Of a DNA stretch of 64,000 bases, positions 34,943 through 43,773 are shown piece by piece. Within the stretch, counting starts at the first letter, position 1. Each line of letters starts with the position of its first letter. The stretch covers positions 88,177 through 152,176 of the forward strand of contig DASUDX010000063.1 in NCBI GenBank assembly GCA_036275365.1. The letters run 5' to 3'. The position numbers and the translations under genes are program-made. The stretch is from DASUDX01 sp036275365. GTDB taxonomy: Bacteria > Pseudomonadota > Gammaproteobacteria > Nevskiales > Nevskiaceae. A model generated the notes under the pieces. That model made no database searches. It saw only the letters and a program-made list of their open reading frames with translations, and was not told the DNA's origin.

Positions 34943-35814
34943 GCACCGACGCCGGACACCTGCGCTTTCCACTGGTGCAGAGCGGCGGGCCGCTGCGCCG
35001 CTGGCTGCGTCATCAGCTCGGCGCCCTGCTCGGCTGGCTGTCGCCGGCGCGCACCCGGCAGCTGCGTGCCGGCAGCCCCGATACCCCGCTGCGGCCGAGC
35101 GATTACTGGCGGCTGGCCGCCCTGCTCGCCGAGCGGGCGCGCGACGGTGCCAGCCCCTCGCTATCGCCGATCCATCGTCTGTTCTGGCGCAGCGATGCCG
35201 CCGCCGGCTTCCAGCAGCGCGAGGCCGGCTGGCGCTACCAGCGCTTCGCCCAGCAGTTCGCGCCGCGCCTGCTGCCGGTGCTGCGCGCGGCGATGCAGGA
35301 CAGCGGCTGCCGCCGGCTGATCGAGATCGGTCCGGGCACCGGCGAGGTGCTCGATCATCTGGCCCGCAGCTTCGATCACTGCGAGGTGCTGATCGGCGTG
35401 GAGGTCAACCCGGCGCTGGTGGCGGTGCACGCCGCCCGCGGTCCGGATCCGCGCATCCAGCTCCACCACGGCGATGGCCTCGAGCTCGCCCGCCAGCACG
35501 GCGGTCCGGGCACCGCCTACTTCAGCCACGGCGGGGTGCTCGAGTACTTTGACCGCGACACCCTGCGCGCCTGGTTCGCCTGGGTGGCCGGCCACTCGGC
35601 ACCGGCCGTGGTGGCGCTGATCGAACCGATCGCCCCCGGCCAGGACCCGGAGCGCGATCAGGGCTCGCCCACCTTCGGCGTCGAGCACAGCTATTCCCAT
35701 GCCTATGCCGCGCTGGCCCGCGAGGCGGGCCTGCAGATCGAGTTCCTGGCCGTCGAGCGCTGGCGCGAATCGCCCTGGCTGCTGATGGTGGCCCGCTGCG
35801 GAGGCCCGGCATGA
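34939..35814 (+). CDS. SAM-dependent methyltransferase of the NRPS/PKS operon
   Basis: 291 residues from a GTG at 34939 that overlaps the TGA of the hybrid synthase (GTGA); the stop overlaps the next NRPS gene (ATGA). The class I methyltransferase core is visible as RLIEIGPGTGEVLDHLA (SAM-binding motif I near residues 126-142), with GVEVNPALVAVH as the acidic second strand and GDGLELARQ as motif III. The first 100 residues are helical and of unknown role. It probably N-, O- or C-methylates the assembly-line product or one of its building blocks. Coupling on both sides argues for a dedicated tailoring role. Confidence 0.82.
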   Translation: MSTDAGHLRFPLVQSGGPLRRWLRHQLGALLGWLSPARTRQLRAGSPDTPLRPSDYWRLAALLAERARDGASPSLSPIHRLFWRSDAAAGFQQREAGWRYQRFAQQFAPRLLPVLRAAMQDSGCRRLIEIGPGTGEVLDHLARSFDHCEVLIGVEVNPALVAVHAARGPDPRIQLHHGDGLELARQHGGPGTAYFSHGGVLEYFDRDTLRAWFAWVAGHSAPAVVALIEPIAPGQDPERDQGSPTFGVEHSYSHAYAALAREAGLQIEFLAVERWRESPWLLMVARCGGPA

Positions 35815-38800
35815 ACACCGCGCCGCACGACCCCTTCGCCGGCCCGGTGCTGCAGGCGCGGCTGCCGCTGACCGAGGCCCAGCGCGAGGTCTGGCTGTCC
35901 TGCCAGCTGCATCCGGAGGCGATGCTCGCCTACAACGAGGGCGGCACCCTGAGCTTCGAGGGTCCGCTGGAGGTGGCCGCCCTGCGCACCGCCCTGCAGA
36001 CCCTGATCGAGCGGCACGAGGCGCTGCGCGGCAGCTTCAGCCCGGACGGCCGCTGGATGATGGTGCGCGAACCCTGGACCCTGGCGCTGCCGGTGGAGGA
36101 GATCGGCGAGGACCCGGCGCGGCGCGGCGCCCTCGAGCAGGCGGAGATGGCCCAGCCCTTCGATCTCGAGCGCGGACCGCTGATCCGCTGGCGGCTGCTG
36201 CGCGAATCGCCCACCCGCCACCATCTGATCCGGGTGGCCCATCACGCCATCTTCGACGGCTGGAGCGCCTGGGTGCTGGCCCAGGAGGCCGGCAAGCTCT
36301 ACTCGGCGCAGGTGGCCGGACAGGCCGCGGCGCTCGACGAGGCGCCGCGCTATGGCGACTACGCCGAGACCGAGCGGGCGTTCGTCGCCTCCGCCGAGGG
36401 CCGGGCCCATCTCGACTACTGGCTCACCCTGCTGCGCGATCCGCCGGCGGCGCTGGATCTGCCGCACGACCGCCCGCGCCCGGCCCAGCGCCGCTTCGCC
36501 GCGCGCCGGCTCGATGTGCGGCTGGATGCCAGCCTGGTCGGCCGGCTGCGCCGGCTCGGCGCCCAGCACAACGCGAGCCTGGTGGCGACCACGCTCGCCG
36601 GCTTCGCCACCCTGCTGCACCGCCTGACCGGCGCCGAGGATCTGATCGTGGCCCTGGCCGCGGCCGGTCAGTCCTTCCACCAGCAGGGCAGCCTGGTCGG
36701 CCATGCGGTGAACCTGCTGCCGCTGCGGCTGCGGCCACGGCCCGGGCAGACCTACCGCGAGCTGCTCGCCGAGACCCGCGGCGCGGTGCTGGACGCCTTC
36801 GATCACCAGGGGGCGAGCTTCGGCAGCATCGTGCCCCAGCTCGCCTTCGAGCGGGATCCGGCGCGCCCACCGCTGATCAGCGCGGTGTTCAACATCGATG
36901 TGCGCAGCGGTGATGTGATCTACCAGGGCGTGGACACCCGCTACCAGGTGCTGGAGCGCCAGGCCGAGGTGTTCGACCTGTTCTTCAATCTGGTCGACAA
37001 CGGGCAGGATCTGGTGCTGGAGGCGAGCTACAACGCCGCGCTCTTCAGCGAAGACGCGATGCGCCAGCGGCTGCGCGAGTACCAGCAGCTGCTGGAAGGC
37101 ATCTGTGCCGATCCGGGTGCGCGGCTCGCCGAGCTGCCGCTGATCGACGCGGCCACCCGCCAGCAGCTGCTGGAGGGCTACAACCCGCCGGCGCAGCCGC
37201 GATCCACTGCCACGCTCGATGCCCTGCTGCTGGCCCAGGCCGAGCGGCGCGGGTCGGCCACCGCGGTCCTGTTCGGCGAGCAGAGCCAGCCCTACGAGGC
37301 GCTGGCGGCGGCCTCGGCGCGGATCGCCGCGCGCCTGCGCGCCCTCGGCGCCGGGCCCGGGACCTATGTCGCGGTGCTGCTGGAGCGCTCGCTGGAGGTG
37401 CCGGCGGCCCTGCTCGGGGTGTTGCGCAGCGGCGCCGCCTATGTGGCGCTTGATCCGATCTTCCCCGCCGAGCGGGTGCGCCAGATCGTCGAGCGCTCCG
37501 GCGCCTGCGCCCTGCTCACCCAGGGTGCGCTGCTGGCCGGGCTGCCGGCGCTGGACTGCCCCCGGCTCACCGTCGAGGAGGCGCTGGCCGACCCGCCGGT
37601 GACGCTGCCGGCCGCCGCCCTGAGCCCGGCCGATCCGGCCTATGTGGTGTTCACCTCCGGCTCCACCGGCACGCCGAAGGGCGTGGTGCTCAGCCACGGC
37701 GGGGTGGTCAACTGCCTGCAGAGCCTGGCGCGCGCCCCGGGTCTGGGCGAGCACGAGACGGCCCTGGCGGTGGCCACCCTCGCCTTCGATTTCTCGGTCT
37801 ACGAGATCTTCCTGCCGCTGCTGGTCGGCGCGCGCCTGCTGATCGCCGATCGCGAGAGCACGGCCGATGGCGAGCGCCTGCGCGCGCTGATCGAGCGCCA
37901 CGAGGTCAGCAGCGTGCACGCGACGCCCGCCACCATGCGCCTGCTGCAGGCCGCCGGCTGGAACGGCCGCGCCGGCTTCCGCATGGTCTTCGGCGGCGAG
38001 CCCCTGCCGCCCGATCTGGTGGCCTGGCTGCTGCCGCGCATCGGCGAGGTCTGGAACATCTACGGGCCGACCGAGATCACCATCACCTCCAATCTGTGCC
38101 GGGTGGAGAGCGCCGAGCCGCCGATTCCGATCGGCCCGCCGATTGCCAACACCCGCTGCTATGTGGTGGATGCCCTCGGCCAGCTGCAGCCGCCGGGAGT
38201 GCCGGGCGAGCTGTGGATCGGCGGGGCCGGCGTCGGCCTCGGCTATCTGCACCAGCCGGCGCTGACCGCCGAGCGCTTCGGTGACGATCCCTTCCAGCCG
38301 GGCGGGCGGATCTACCGCAGCGGCGATCTGGCGCGCTGGCGCGCCGATGGCCAGCTCGAGTGTCTGGGCCGCATCGACCAGCAGGTGAAGCTGCGCGGCT
38401 ATCGCATCGAGCTCGGCGAGATCGAGCACGCCCTGTGCCAGCACCCGGCGGTGGCCGAGGCGGTCTGCGGCCTGCGCGAGCGCAGCCCCGGCGATCTGCG
38501 CCTGGTGGCCTGGTATGTGGCCGCCAGCGGCACCGACAGCGGCGAGCTGCGCCGCCATCTGCGCGAGCAGCTGCCCGCCTACATGGTGCCGCAGAGCTAT
38601 CTGGAGCTGCCGGCGCTGCCGCGTCTGGCCAACGGCAAGATCGACCGCCGCGGTCTGCCCGATCCCTATGCCAGCGAGCGTCCCACCCAGCCGCTGGGCG
38701 AACCGCCGCGGGCCGGCACCGAGCAGGTGCTCGCCGAGCTCTGGCAGGGGCTGCTGGGGGTCGGCGGCATCAGCCGCGAGGACCGGTTCTTCGACCTCGG

Positions 38801-39023
38801 CGGCCACTCGCTGCTGGCGGTGCAGCTGTCGGCGCGGATCCAGGCGCGCTTCGGCCGGCGCCTGCCGCTGCGCACGGTGATGATGGATCGCCTCGCCGAG
38901 GCCGCCGCCCAGCTCGGCGACAGCGCGCCGGCCGCGCGGGTGGACGCCCCGCCATCGGCCGATGCCGCGGCAGTGCCGCCCGCGCCCCGCCGCGGCTGGT
39001 GGGTGCGCCTGTTCGGCCGCTGA
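35811..39023 (+). CDS. NRPS module: condensation-adenylation-carrier
   Basis: 1070 residues. A condensation domain (about 15-440) has HHAIFDGWS with His144, His145 and Asp149, the active HHxxxDG form. The adenylation domain (about 466-945) has FTSGSTGTPKG near 614, the A4 motif FDFSVYEIF, NIYGPTE and a terminal NGKIDR. The carrier domain has Ser1000 in DLGGHSLLAV. A short Ala/Pro-rich tail ends the protein; no thioesterase, reductase or terminal condensation domain follows. It would add a second amino acid to the beta-amino-acyl chain delivered by the upstream hybrid enzyme. Its stop and the following hydrolase start share a base (TGATG). Amino-acid specificity cannot be assigned reliably by eye. 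Confidence 0.93.
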   Translation: MNTAPHDPFAGPVLQARLPLTEAQREVWLSCQLHPEAMLAYNEGGTLSFEGPLEVAALRTALQTLIERHEALRGSFSPDGRWMMVREPWTLALPVEEIGEDPARRGALEQAEMAQPFDLERGPLIRWRLLRESPTRHHLIRVAHHAIFDGWSAWVLAQEAGKLYSAQVAGQAAALDEAPRYGDYAETERAFVASAEGRAHLDYWLTLLRDPPAALDLPHDRPRPAQRRFAARRLDVRLDASLVGRLRRLGAQHNASLVATTLAGFATLLHRLTGAEDLIVALAAAGQSFHQQGSLVGHAVNLLPLRLRPRPGQTYRELLAETRGAVLDAFDHQGASFGSIVPQLAFERDPARPPLISAVFNIDVRSGDVIYQGVDTRYQVLERQAEVFDLFFNLVDNGQDLVLEASYNAALFSEDAMRQRLREYQQLLEGICADPGARLAELPLIDAATRQQLLEGYNPPAQPRSTATLDALLLAQAERRGSATAVLFGEQSQPYEALAAASARIAARLRALGAGPGTYVAVLLERSLEVPAALLGVLRSGAAYVALDPIFPAERVRQIVERSGACALLTQGALLAGLPALDCPRLTVEEALADPPVTLPAAALSPADPAYVVFTSGSTGTPKGVVLSHGGVVNCLQSLARAPGLGEHETALAVATLAFDFSVYEIFLPLLVGARLLIADRESTADGERLRALIERHEVSSVHATPATMRLLQAAGWNGRAGFRMVFGGEPLPPDLVAWLLPRIGEVWNIYGPTEITITSNLCRVESAEPPIPIGPPIANTRCYVVDALGQLQPPGVPGELWIGGAGVGLGYLHQPALTAERFGDDPFQPGGRIYRSGDLARWRADGQLECLGRIDQQVKLRGYRIELGEIEHALCQHPAVAEAVCGLRERSPGDLRLVAWYVAASGTDSGELRRHLREQLPAYMVPQSYLELPALPRLANGKIDRRGLPDPYASERPTQPLGEPPRAGTEQVLAELWQGLLGVGGISREDRFFDLGGHSLLAVQLSARIQARFGRRLPLRTVMMDRLAEAAAQLGDSAPAARVDAPPSADAAAVPPAPRRGWWVRLFGR

Positions 39024-39805
39024 TGGACGCCTTCTTCTTCGGCCGCCGCGAGCAGCCGCTGCTGGGTCTGCACCATCCGGGTCAGGGCCGCGCCCGCCGC
39101 CACGCGATCCTGGTCGTACCGGGCTGGGGCAATGAACAGGCGCGCAGCCACCGCGCCCTGCATCTGTTTGCCGAGAGCCTGGCGACCAGCGGCTTCGAGT
39201 TGCTGCGCTACGACCCGCGCCACTGTGGCGACAGCGCCGGCGAGAGCCGGGGGCTGAGCGCGGCGAGCTGGCGCGAGGATGTGCGCAGCGCCGCCGACGA
39301 GCTGCGCAGCCTCTCCGGCAGCCCGCGGCTGTGCCTGCTCGGCGTTCGGCTGGGGGCGCTGCTGGCGCTGCAGGCGCTGCGCGAGGGGCTGCCGGCCGAG
39401 GCCGCGGTGCTGATCGATCCACCGGCCAGCGGGGCGCACTGGCTCAGCGAGCAGCGCCGGCTCGACCACCTCGACCTCGCCCGCAAGAACGGGCTGCGGC
39501 CGCGCCGCGACGCCATCCCCGCCTCGCCCGAGGACGAGCTGATGGGTCTGGCCCTGCCGGCCGATTTCCGCCGGCTGATCGAGGCCAGCACGCTCGCCCC
39601 CGCACCGCCCGGTGTGCGAGTGCTGCAGGCGCAGGGGGCGACCCAGCCCTGCCCCTGGCTGGAGGGCGCCGAGCGCCTGGCGCTGCCCGACCACACGCCC
39701 TGGAACACCTTGCGCGGGCTCTACACGCCGTGGAATCCCCAGGGCTCGCTGCGCCTGCTGGGTGCGCGCCTGGCCGAGTGGCTGGACGGAGATCACGGCG
39801 CATGA
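39023..39805 (+). CDS. Alpha/beta hydrolase resembling exosortase-locus hydrolase 2
   Basis: 260 residues from the ATG at 39023 (TGATG with the NRPS stop). The N-terminal FFGRREQPLLGLHHP, ILVVPGWGNEQARSH and YDPRHCGDSAGES segments follow the hydrolase-2 type protein known from exosortase A exopolysaccharide loci. The nucleophile-elbow position reads LGVRLGALLAL, so Arg stands where GxSxG hydrolases have Ser. This GLRLG-like form is itself characteristic of that group. It may be a non-hydrolytic partner of the next protein, with which it overlaps by 4 bases (ATGA). In this operon it could take part in releasing or transferring the NRPS/PKS product, since neither synthase carries a thioesterase. 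Confidence 0.72.
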   Translation: MDAFFFGRREQPLLGLHHPGQGRARRHAILVVPGWGNEQARSHRALHLFAESLATSGFELLRYDPRHCGDSAGESRGLSAASWREDVRSAADELRSLSGSPRLCLLGVRLGALLALQALREGLPAEAAVLIDPPASGAHWLSEQRRLDHLDLARKNGLRPRRDAIPASPEDELMGLALPADFRRLIEASTLAPAPPGVRVLQAQGATQPCPWLEGAERLALPDHTPWNTLRGLYTPWNPQGSLRLLGARLAEWLDGDHGA

Positions 39806-40641
39806 GCGCGCGCCCCGAGCCCCGCGAGCAGCTGCTGCGCTTCGGCCCCGGCGGCGGACTGATCGGCGTGCTCAGCCTGCCGGCGGGGGAGGCGGCCGGC
39901 CGCGCCCCGCTGCTGATCCCCAACACCGGGCTGGAACACCGGGTCGGTCCCAATCGCCTGCATGTGGAGCTGGCGCGCGGTCTTGCCGCCGACGGGGTGC
40001 CGGTGCTGCGCCTGGATCTGGCCGGCATGGGCGACAGCGCCCGCCCGGCCGCTGGCAGCGATGCGGTGGCCGATCTGCGCGCCGCCCTCGATGCCCTGCA
40101 GAGCCGCGGTCTGGGCGGCCGCTACCGGGTGCTCGGGCTGTGCTCGGGCGCCCACGATGCCCATGGCCTGGCGGTGGCTGATCCGCGCATCGTCGGAGCC
40201 GCCTTTCTCGATGGCTATGCCTATGCCACCGCGCGCTTCCGTCGCCGCTACTGGCTCAGCCGGCTGGGCGATCCGCGGCGCATCCTCGCGGCCCTGGGCC
40301 GTCGCCTGAGGCCGCCAGCCGACAGTGCGGCCGACCCGTCGGCACTCGACTACTTCGTCACCCCGCCGCTGGCGCGCTTCCACAGCGAGCTGGCCGGCCT
40401 GCAGTCACGCGGCCTGCACCTGCTGTATCTCTACACCGGCGAGGTGCAGAACGAATACAACTACCGCGAGCAGCTGCTCGACGCGGTGCCGGCGCTGCGC
40501 GACGACCCGCGGCTGGACCTGCACCACTGGCCGCAGGCCGATCACACCTTCAGCCGTCCGGGCATGCGCGCCGACCTGCTGGCGCTGCTGCGCGGCTGGC
40601 TGCAGCGCTGCGACGGCGCTCAGCCCTCCGGGCGCAGCTGA
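39802..40641 (+). CDS. Alpha/beta hydrolase resembling exosortase-locus hydrolase 1, Cys at nucleophile elbow
   Basis: 279 residues from the ATG at 39802. The segments LLIPNTGLEHRVGPNRLH and VLRLDLAGMGDSA place it with the hydrolase-1 type of exosortase A loci. The nucleophile elbow reads LGLCSGAHDA, so the central GxSxG residue is Cys. A candidate catalytic His is in the HHWPQADHTF segment near the C-terminus, and Asp may come from the LYLYTGEVQNE region. A cysteine nucleophile would suit acyl transfer as well as hydrolysis. It is the last gene of the coupled assembly-line operon, and its end overlaps the convergent carboxylase gene by 22 bases. Confidence 0.72.
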   Translation: MSARPEPREQLLRFGPGGGLIGVLSLPAGEAAGRAPLLIPNTGLEHRVGPNRLHVELARGLAADGVPVLRLDLAGMGDSARPAAGSDAVADLRAALDALQSRGLGGRYRVLGLCSGAHDAHGLAVADPRIVGAAFLDGYAYATARFRRRYWLSRLGDPRRILAALGRRLRPPADSAADPSALDYFVTPPLARFHSELAGLQSRGLHLLYLYTGEVQNEYNYREQLLDAVPALRDDPRLDLHHWPQADHTFSRPGMRADLLALLRGWLQRCDGAQPSGRS

Positions 40642-42617
40642 ACCAGCAGCTGGCGGCCCTTGACCTGGGTGCCGGGGGTGACGCTGACGGTCTCCACCGT
40701 ACCGGCCACGGGCGTGGCGAGCTGGAACTCCATCTTCATCGCCTCGAGCACCACCAGCACCGTGCCCTTGTCCACCCGCTGACCCGGGCTGACATGGACG
40801 GCGACGATCTTGCCGTCGCTGTGGGCGAGGATGCGGCCATCCGAGCCGGCCGCGGCGGCCTCGGCCGGGGCCAGGGTGCGGTCCTCCACCGCCAGCACCG
40901 CGCCCTCGGCGTCCAGCCAGAGCTGCTGGCCGTGGCGGGCGAAGCGCAGCCGGCTGGCCACCTCGCCGCGCCGCACCTGCAGGCTGTGGCTGGCGACCTC
41001 GAGCAGCTCGAGGGTCTCGTGATGATCGCCCTGGTCGAGGCGGTAGCGGCGGCCCGGCAGAGCCTCGATCTCGATCTCGTGATCGACCCCGCCGGCCCGC
41101 AGACGCACGGTGCTGGGGCTGGCATGCGAGCTGTGCCAGCCCAGCCAGTCCTCGGCCAGCCCATGCTCGCTGGCCAGGCGACGGGCATCGTCGAGATAGA
41201 ACACCAGCGCCGCCAGGCGCAGGCTGCGCGGGTCCGGACGCTGCGCGGCGAGCTGCTCCTGCGGGAAGTAGCGGGGAATGAAGCCGGTGCTGAAATCGCC
41301 GCTGGCGAAGGCCTCGTGGGCGAGGATGGCGCGCAGATAGTCGCGGTTGGAGCTCACCCCCAGCAGCAGGGTCTGGTCGAGGGCGCCGAGCAGGCGCTTG
41401 CGGGCGGTCTCGCGGTCCTCGCCCCAGGCGATGATCTTGGCCTGCATGGAGTCGTAGTACGGGCTGATCAGACTGCCATCGCGCAGATAGCTGTCGGTGC
41501 GCAGCCCCTCGCCCACCGGGGCCTGCCAGCGATGCACCACTCCGGTCTGCGGCAGGTAGTTCTGGGCCGGGTCCTCGGCGCACAGCCGCACCTCGATGGC
41601 GTGGCCGTAGCGGTTCTCCAGAATCTCCGCCTGGCTCAGCGGCAGGGGCTCGCCCTGGGCCACCCGCAACTGCCACTCGACCAGATCCACGCCGTAGACC
41701 AGCTCGGTGACCGGATGCTCCACCTGCAGGCGGGTGTTCATCTCCAGGAAGTAGAAGGCGCCATCGCGGCCGAGCAGGAACTCCACGGTGCCGGCACCGA
41801 CATAGTTCACCGCCTTGGCCGCCGCCACCGCCGCCGCGCCCATCTTCAGCCGCAGCGCCTCGTCCACCGCCGGGCTCGGTGCCTCCTCCACCACCTTCTG
41901 GTTGCGCCGCTGCACCGAGCAGTCGCGCTCACCCAGGTGCACCACGGTGCCGTGGCGATCACCAAAGATCTGGATCTCGACATGGCGGGCGTCCACCACC
42001 GCCTTCTCGATCAGCAGCTGACCGGAGCCGAAGGCGTTCTCGGCCTCGCTGCGCGCCGAGGCGATGGCCGCCGCCAGGGCGGCTTCCTCGTGCACCAGGC
42101 GCATGCCGCGGCCACCGCCGCCAGCGGCGGCCTTGACCATCACCGGCAGCCCGGCCTTGATCGCCTCGGCGATCAGGGTGGCATCGCGCTGGTCATCGCC
42201 CTGATAGCCCGGCACACAGGGCACGCCGGCGGCGATCATGCGGATCTTCGAGGCGCTCTTGTTGCCCATCGCCTCGATCGAGGCCGGGTCGGGGCCGATG
42301 AACACCAGGCCAGCGTCCTGCACCGCCTGGGCGAAGGCCTCGCGCTCGGAGAGAAAGCCGTAGCCCGGGTGGATGGCCTGGGCCCCGCTGGCGCGGGCGG
42401 CGGCGATGATCTTCTCGATCACCAGATAGGAGTCCTTGGCCGGCGAAGGGCCGATGTGCACCGCCTCGTCGGCCTCGTGCACATGCATCGCGTCGCGGTC
42501 GGCGTCGCTGTAGACCGCCACCGTGCGGTAGCCGGCCTTGCGCGCGCCGCGGATCACCCGCACCGCGATCTCACCGCGATTGGCCACCAGCACCTTGTCG
42601 AAACGCTTGACGTTCAT
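40620..42617 (-). CDS. atuF: Acyl-CoA carboxylase alpha subunit (biotin carboxylase + biotin carrier), AtuF-type
   Basis: 665 residues from the ATG at 42617, overlapping the MliC stop as ATGA. The biotin carboxylase part starts VLVANRGEIAVRVIRG and has the ATP-grasp KAAAGGGGRGMRLV, EMNTRLQVEHPVTE and the RLCAEDP region. A linker and the C-terminal carrier domain with the biotinylated AMKM lysine follow. It carboxylates biotin for the beta subunit encoded at 44994. Alpha subunits of methylcrotonyl-CoA and geranyl-CoA carboxylases look alike; the beta subunit, dehydrogenase and hydratase here are of the Atu (acyclic terpene) kind, which tips the call to geranyl-CoA-type. Cytoplasmic. Confidence 0.8.
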   Translation of the reverse strand: MNVKRFDKVLVANRGEIAVRVIRGARKAGYRTVAVYSDADRDAMHVHEADEAVHIGPSPAKDSYLVIEKIIAAARASGAQAIHPGYGFLSEREAFAQAVQDAGLVFIGPDPASIEAMGNKSASKIRMIAAGVPCVPGYQGDDQRDATLIAEAIKAGLPVMVKAAAGGGGRGMRLVHEEAALAAAIASARSEAENAFGSGQLLIEKAVVDARHVEIQIFGDRHGTVVHLGERDCSVQRRNQKVVEEAPSPAVDEALRLKMGAAAVAAAKAVNYVGAGTVEFLLGRDGAFYFLEMNTRLQVEHPVTELVYGVDLVEWQLRVAQGEPLPLSQAEILENRYGHAIEVRLCAEDPAQNYLPQTGVVHRWQAPVGEGLRTDSYLRDGSLISPYYDSMQAKIIAWGEDRETARKRLLGALDQTLLLGVSSNRDYLRAILAHEAFASGDFSTGFIPRYFPQEQLAAQRPDPRSLRLAALVFYLDDARRLASEHGLAEDWLGWHSSHASPSTVRLRAGGVDHEIEIEALPGRRYRLDQGDHHETLELLEVASHSLQVRRGEVASRLRFARHGQQLWLDAEGAVLAVEDRTLAPAEAAAAGSDGRILAHSDGKIVAVHVSPGQRVDKGTVLVVLEAMKMEFQLATPVAGTVETVSVTPGTQVKGRQLLVQLRPEG

Positions 42618-42961
42618 GGGCGAACCTGTGGAAACCCGGTGACCCGGGGAAGAGGGGGAACCGGCGGCTGACGCTGGCACTCGGCCAGCACCGTCTCGCC
42701 GTTCTTGCTGAGCAGCCCCTGGCTGCCCTTCTCGTGCCAGGACAGACCCTCGCCCTCGTAGCGCAGGCCGCTGGCGGCGGGCACCGGACGCAGGGTGAAG
42801 CGATGGCCTTCCCAGACCAGCTCGCGATCCTCGCCGCGCGGGTGGAGCTCGATCAGGCTCTCGCCGGCGCAGCGATAGCGCTCCGGCGCCGGATGCAGGG
42901 CCAGCCCCGCGCAGCCGGCGAGACCCAGACCCAGCACCGGCAGGACCGCGCTAGTCCGCAT
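42614..42961 (-). CDS. mliC: MliC-type lysozyme-inhibitor lipoprotein
   Basis: 115 residues from the ATG at 42961. The signal ends in LGLAGC, a lipobox with Cys16 or so as the lipidated residue. The mature part carries the MliC/PliC pattern: YRCAGE at the start, an EGHRFTLRPV strand, ASGLRYEGEGLSWHEKG near the end, and a final Cys that can pair with the first. MliC proteins are outer-membrane lipoproteins that block C-type lysozyme by inserting the SGxxY loop into its active site; here the loop reads SGLRY. It lies inside the acyl-CoA operon, overlapping the hydratase gene by 11 bases and the carboxylase gene by 4. Confidence 0.8.
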   Translation of the reverse strand: MRTSAVLPVLGLGLAGCAGLALHPAPERYRCAGESLIELHPRGEDRELVWEGHRFTLRPVPAASGLRYEGEGLSWHEKGSQGLLSKNGETVLAECQRQPPVPPLPRVTGFPQVRP

Positions 42962-43772
42962 CGGCCCAGCGCGGCCGGCGCTTCTGCAGGAAGGCGCCGA
43001 TGCCCTCCGGCGCCTCGGGCCCGCGCACGCAGGCGGCGAAGCGGCCGGCGGCATCGTCGAGCACCGCGTCCATCTCCAGCTTGCCGACATTGAGCAGGAT
43101 CGCCTTGGTCACCCGGTTGGCCTCGGGTGCGCACAGCCGCACCTGCTCGAGCAGGCTGGCGAGCTGGGTCTGCAGCTCGTCCTCGCTGCTGAAGCTGTGG
43201 TGGACCAGACCCAGGCGCAGGGCCTCGGCGCCGCGGAACTGGGCGCCGGTCAGCGCCAGCCGGCGCGCCTGGGTGAGCCCGATGCGCTCGACCACGAAGG
43301 GCGCGATCTGCGCCGGCGGCAGACCGCGGGTGGTCTCCGGCAGACCGAACTTGGCATCGACATGGGCGAGCGCGATATCGGAGACGCAGGCCAGCCCGAA
43401 GCCGCCGCCGAGCACGCCGCCCTCGCAGATGGCGATCACCACCTGCGGCGCGTAGCCGACCTTGCGCAGCATGGTGCCGAAGCGGCGGTTGACCGCCGCC
43501 ACCGGATCGGCCGCGCCGGCCGGCGCCGCCTGCTGGCTGCTGCCCATCATCGATTTCAGATCGGCCCCGGCGCAGAAATGGCCGCCGGCCCCGCGCAGCA
43601 CCACCGCGCGGATGGCACGGTCCTCGGCGATGGCGGCAAACACCGACTCGATCTCGGCGAGCATGGCCGGGGACATCGCATTGCGCGATTCCGGGCGGTT
43701 CAGCGTCAGGTGCAGCACGCCCTGCTCCAGACGCAGCAGCAGATGCTCCACCGCAGGCAGGGCCGCGCTCAT
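42951..43772 (-). CDS. atuE: Enoyl-CoA hydratase family protein, isohexenylglutaconyl-CoA hydratase type
   Basis: 273 residues from the ATG at 43772, one base after the dehydrogenase stop and preceded by GGAG on the minus strand; an ATG at 43796 would overlap that gene more. Crotonase motifs are LTLNRPESRNAMS, GAGGHFCAGADL (oxyanion hole) and EGGVLGGGFGLACVSD with the second oxyanion glycine. GLPETTRGLPPAQIAPFVV includes the catalytic-Glu region. The sequence resembles AtuE, which hydrates isohexenylglutaconyl-CoA in citronellol/geraniol breakdown; methylglutaconyl-CoA hydratase (LiuC) is the alternative. Confidence 0.8.
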   Translation of the reverse strand: MSAALPAVEHLLLRLEQGVLHLTLNRPESRNAMSPAMLAEIESVFAAIAEDRAIRAVVLRGAGGHFCAGADLKSMMGSSQQAAPAGAADPVAAVNRRFGTMLRKVGYAPQVVIAICEGGVLGGGFGLACVSDIALAHVDAKFGLPETTRGLPPAQIAPFVVERIGLTQARRLALTGAQFRGAEALRLGLVHHSFSSEDELQTQLASLLEQVRLCAPEANRVTKAILLNVGKLEMDAVLDDAAGRFAACVRGPEAPEGIGAFLQKRRPRWADAD

Positions 43773-43773
43773 C

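Noticed and set aside
31673..34972. Long open frame (1099 codons) on the minus strand
   Set aside because: Antisense to the AT-ACP-AMT part of the hybrid synthase; no conserved motifs.
35703..39422. Long open frame (1239 codons) on the minus strand
   Set aside because: Antisense to the C-A-PCP NRPS gene; no domains and biased composition.
11675..40641. An exosortase or PEP-CTERM protein expected with EpsL-like and hydrolase pairs
   Set aside because: I looked for a multi-membrane-segment exosortase with its Cys/Arg/His triad and for PEP-containing C-terminal sorting tails and found none in the window.
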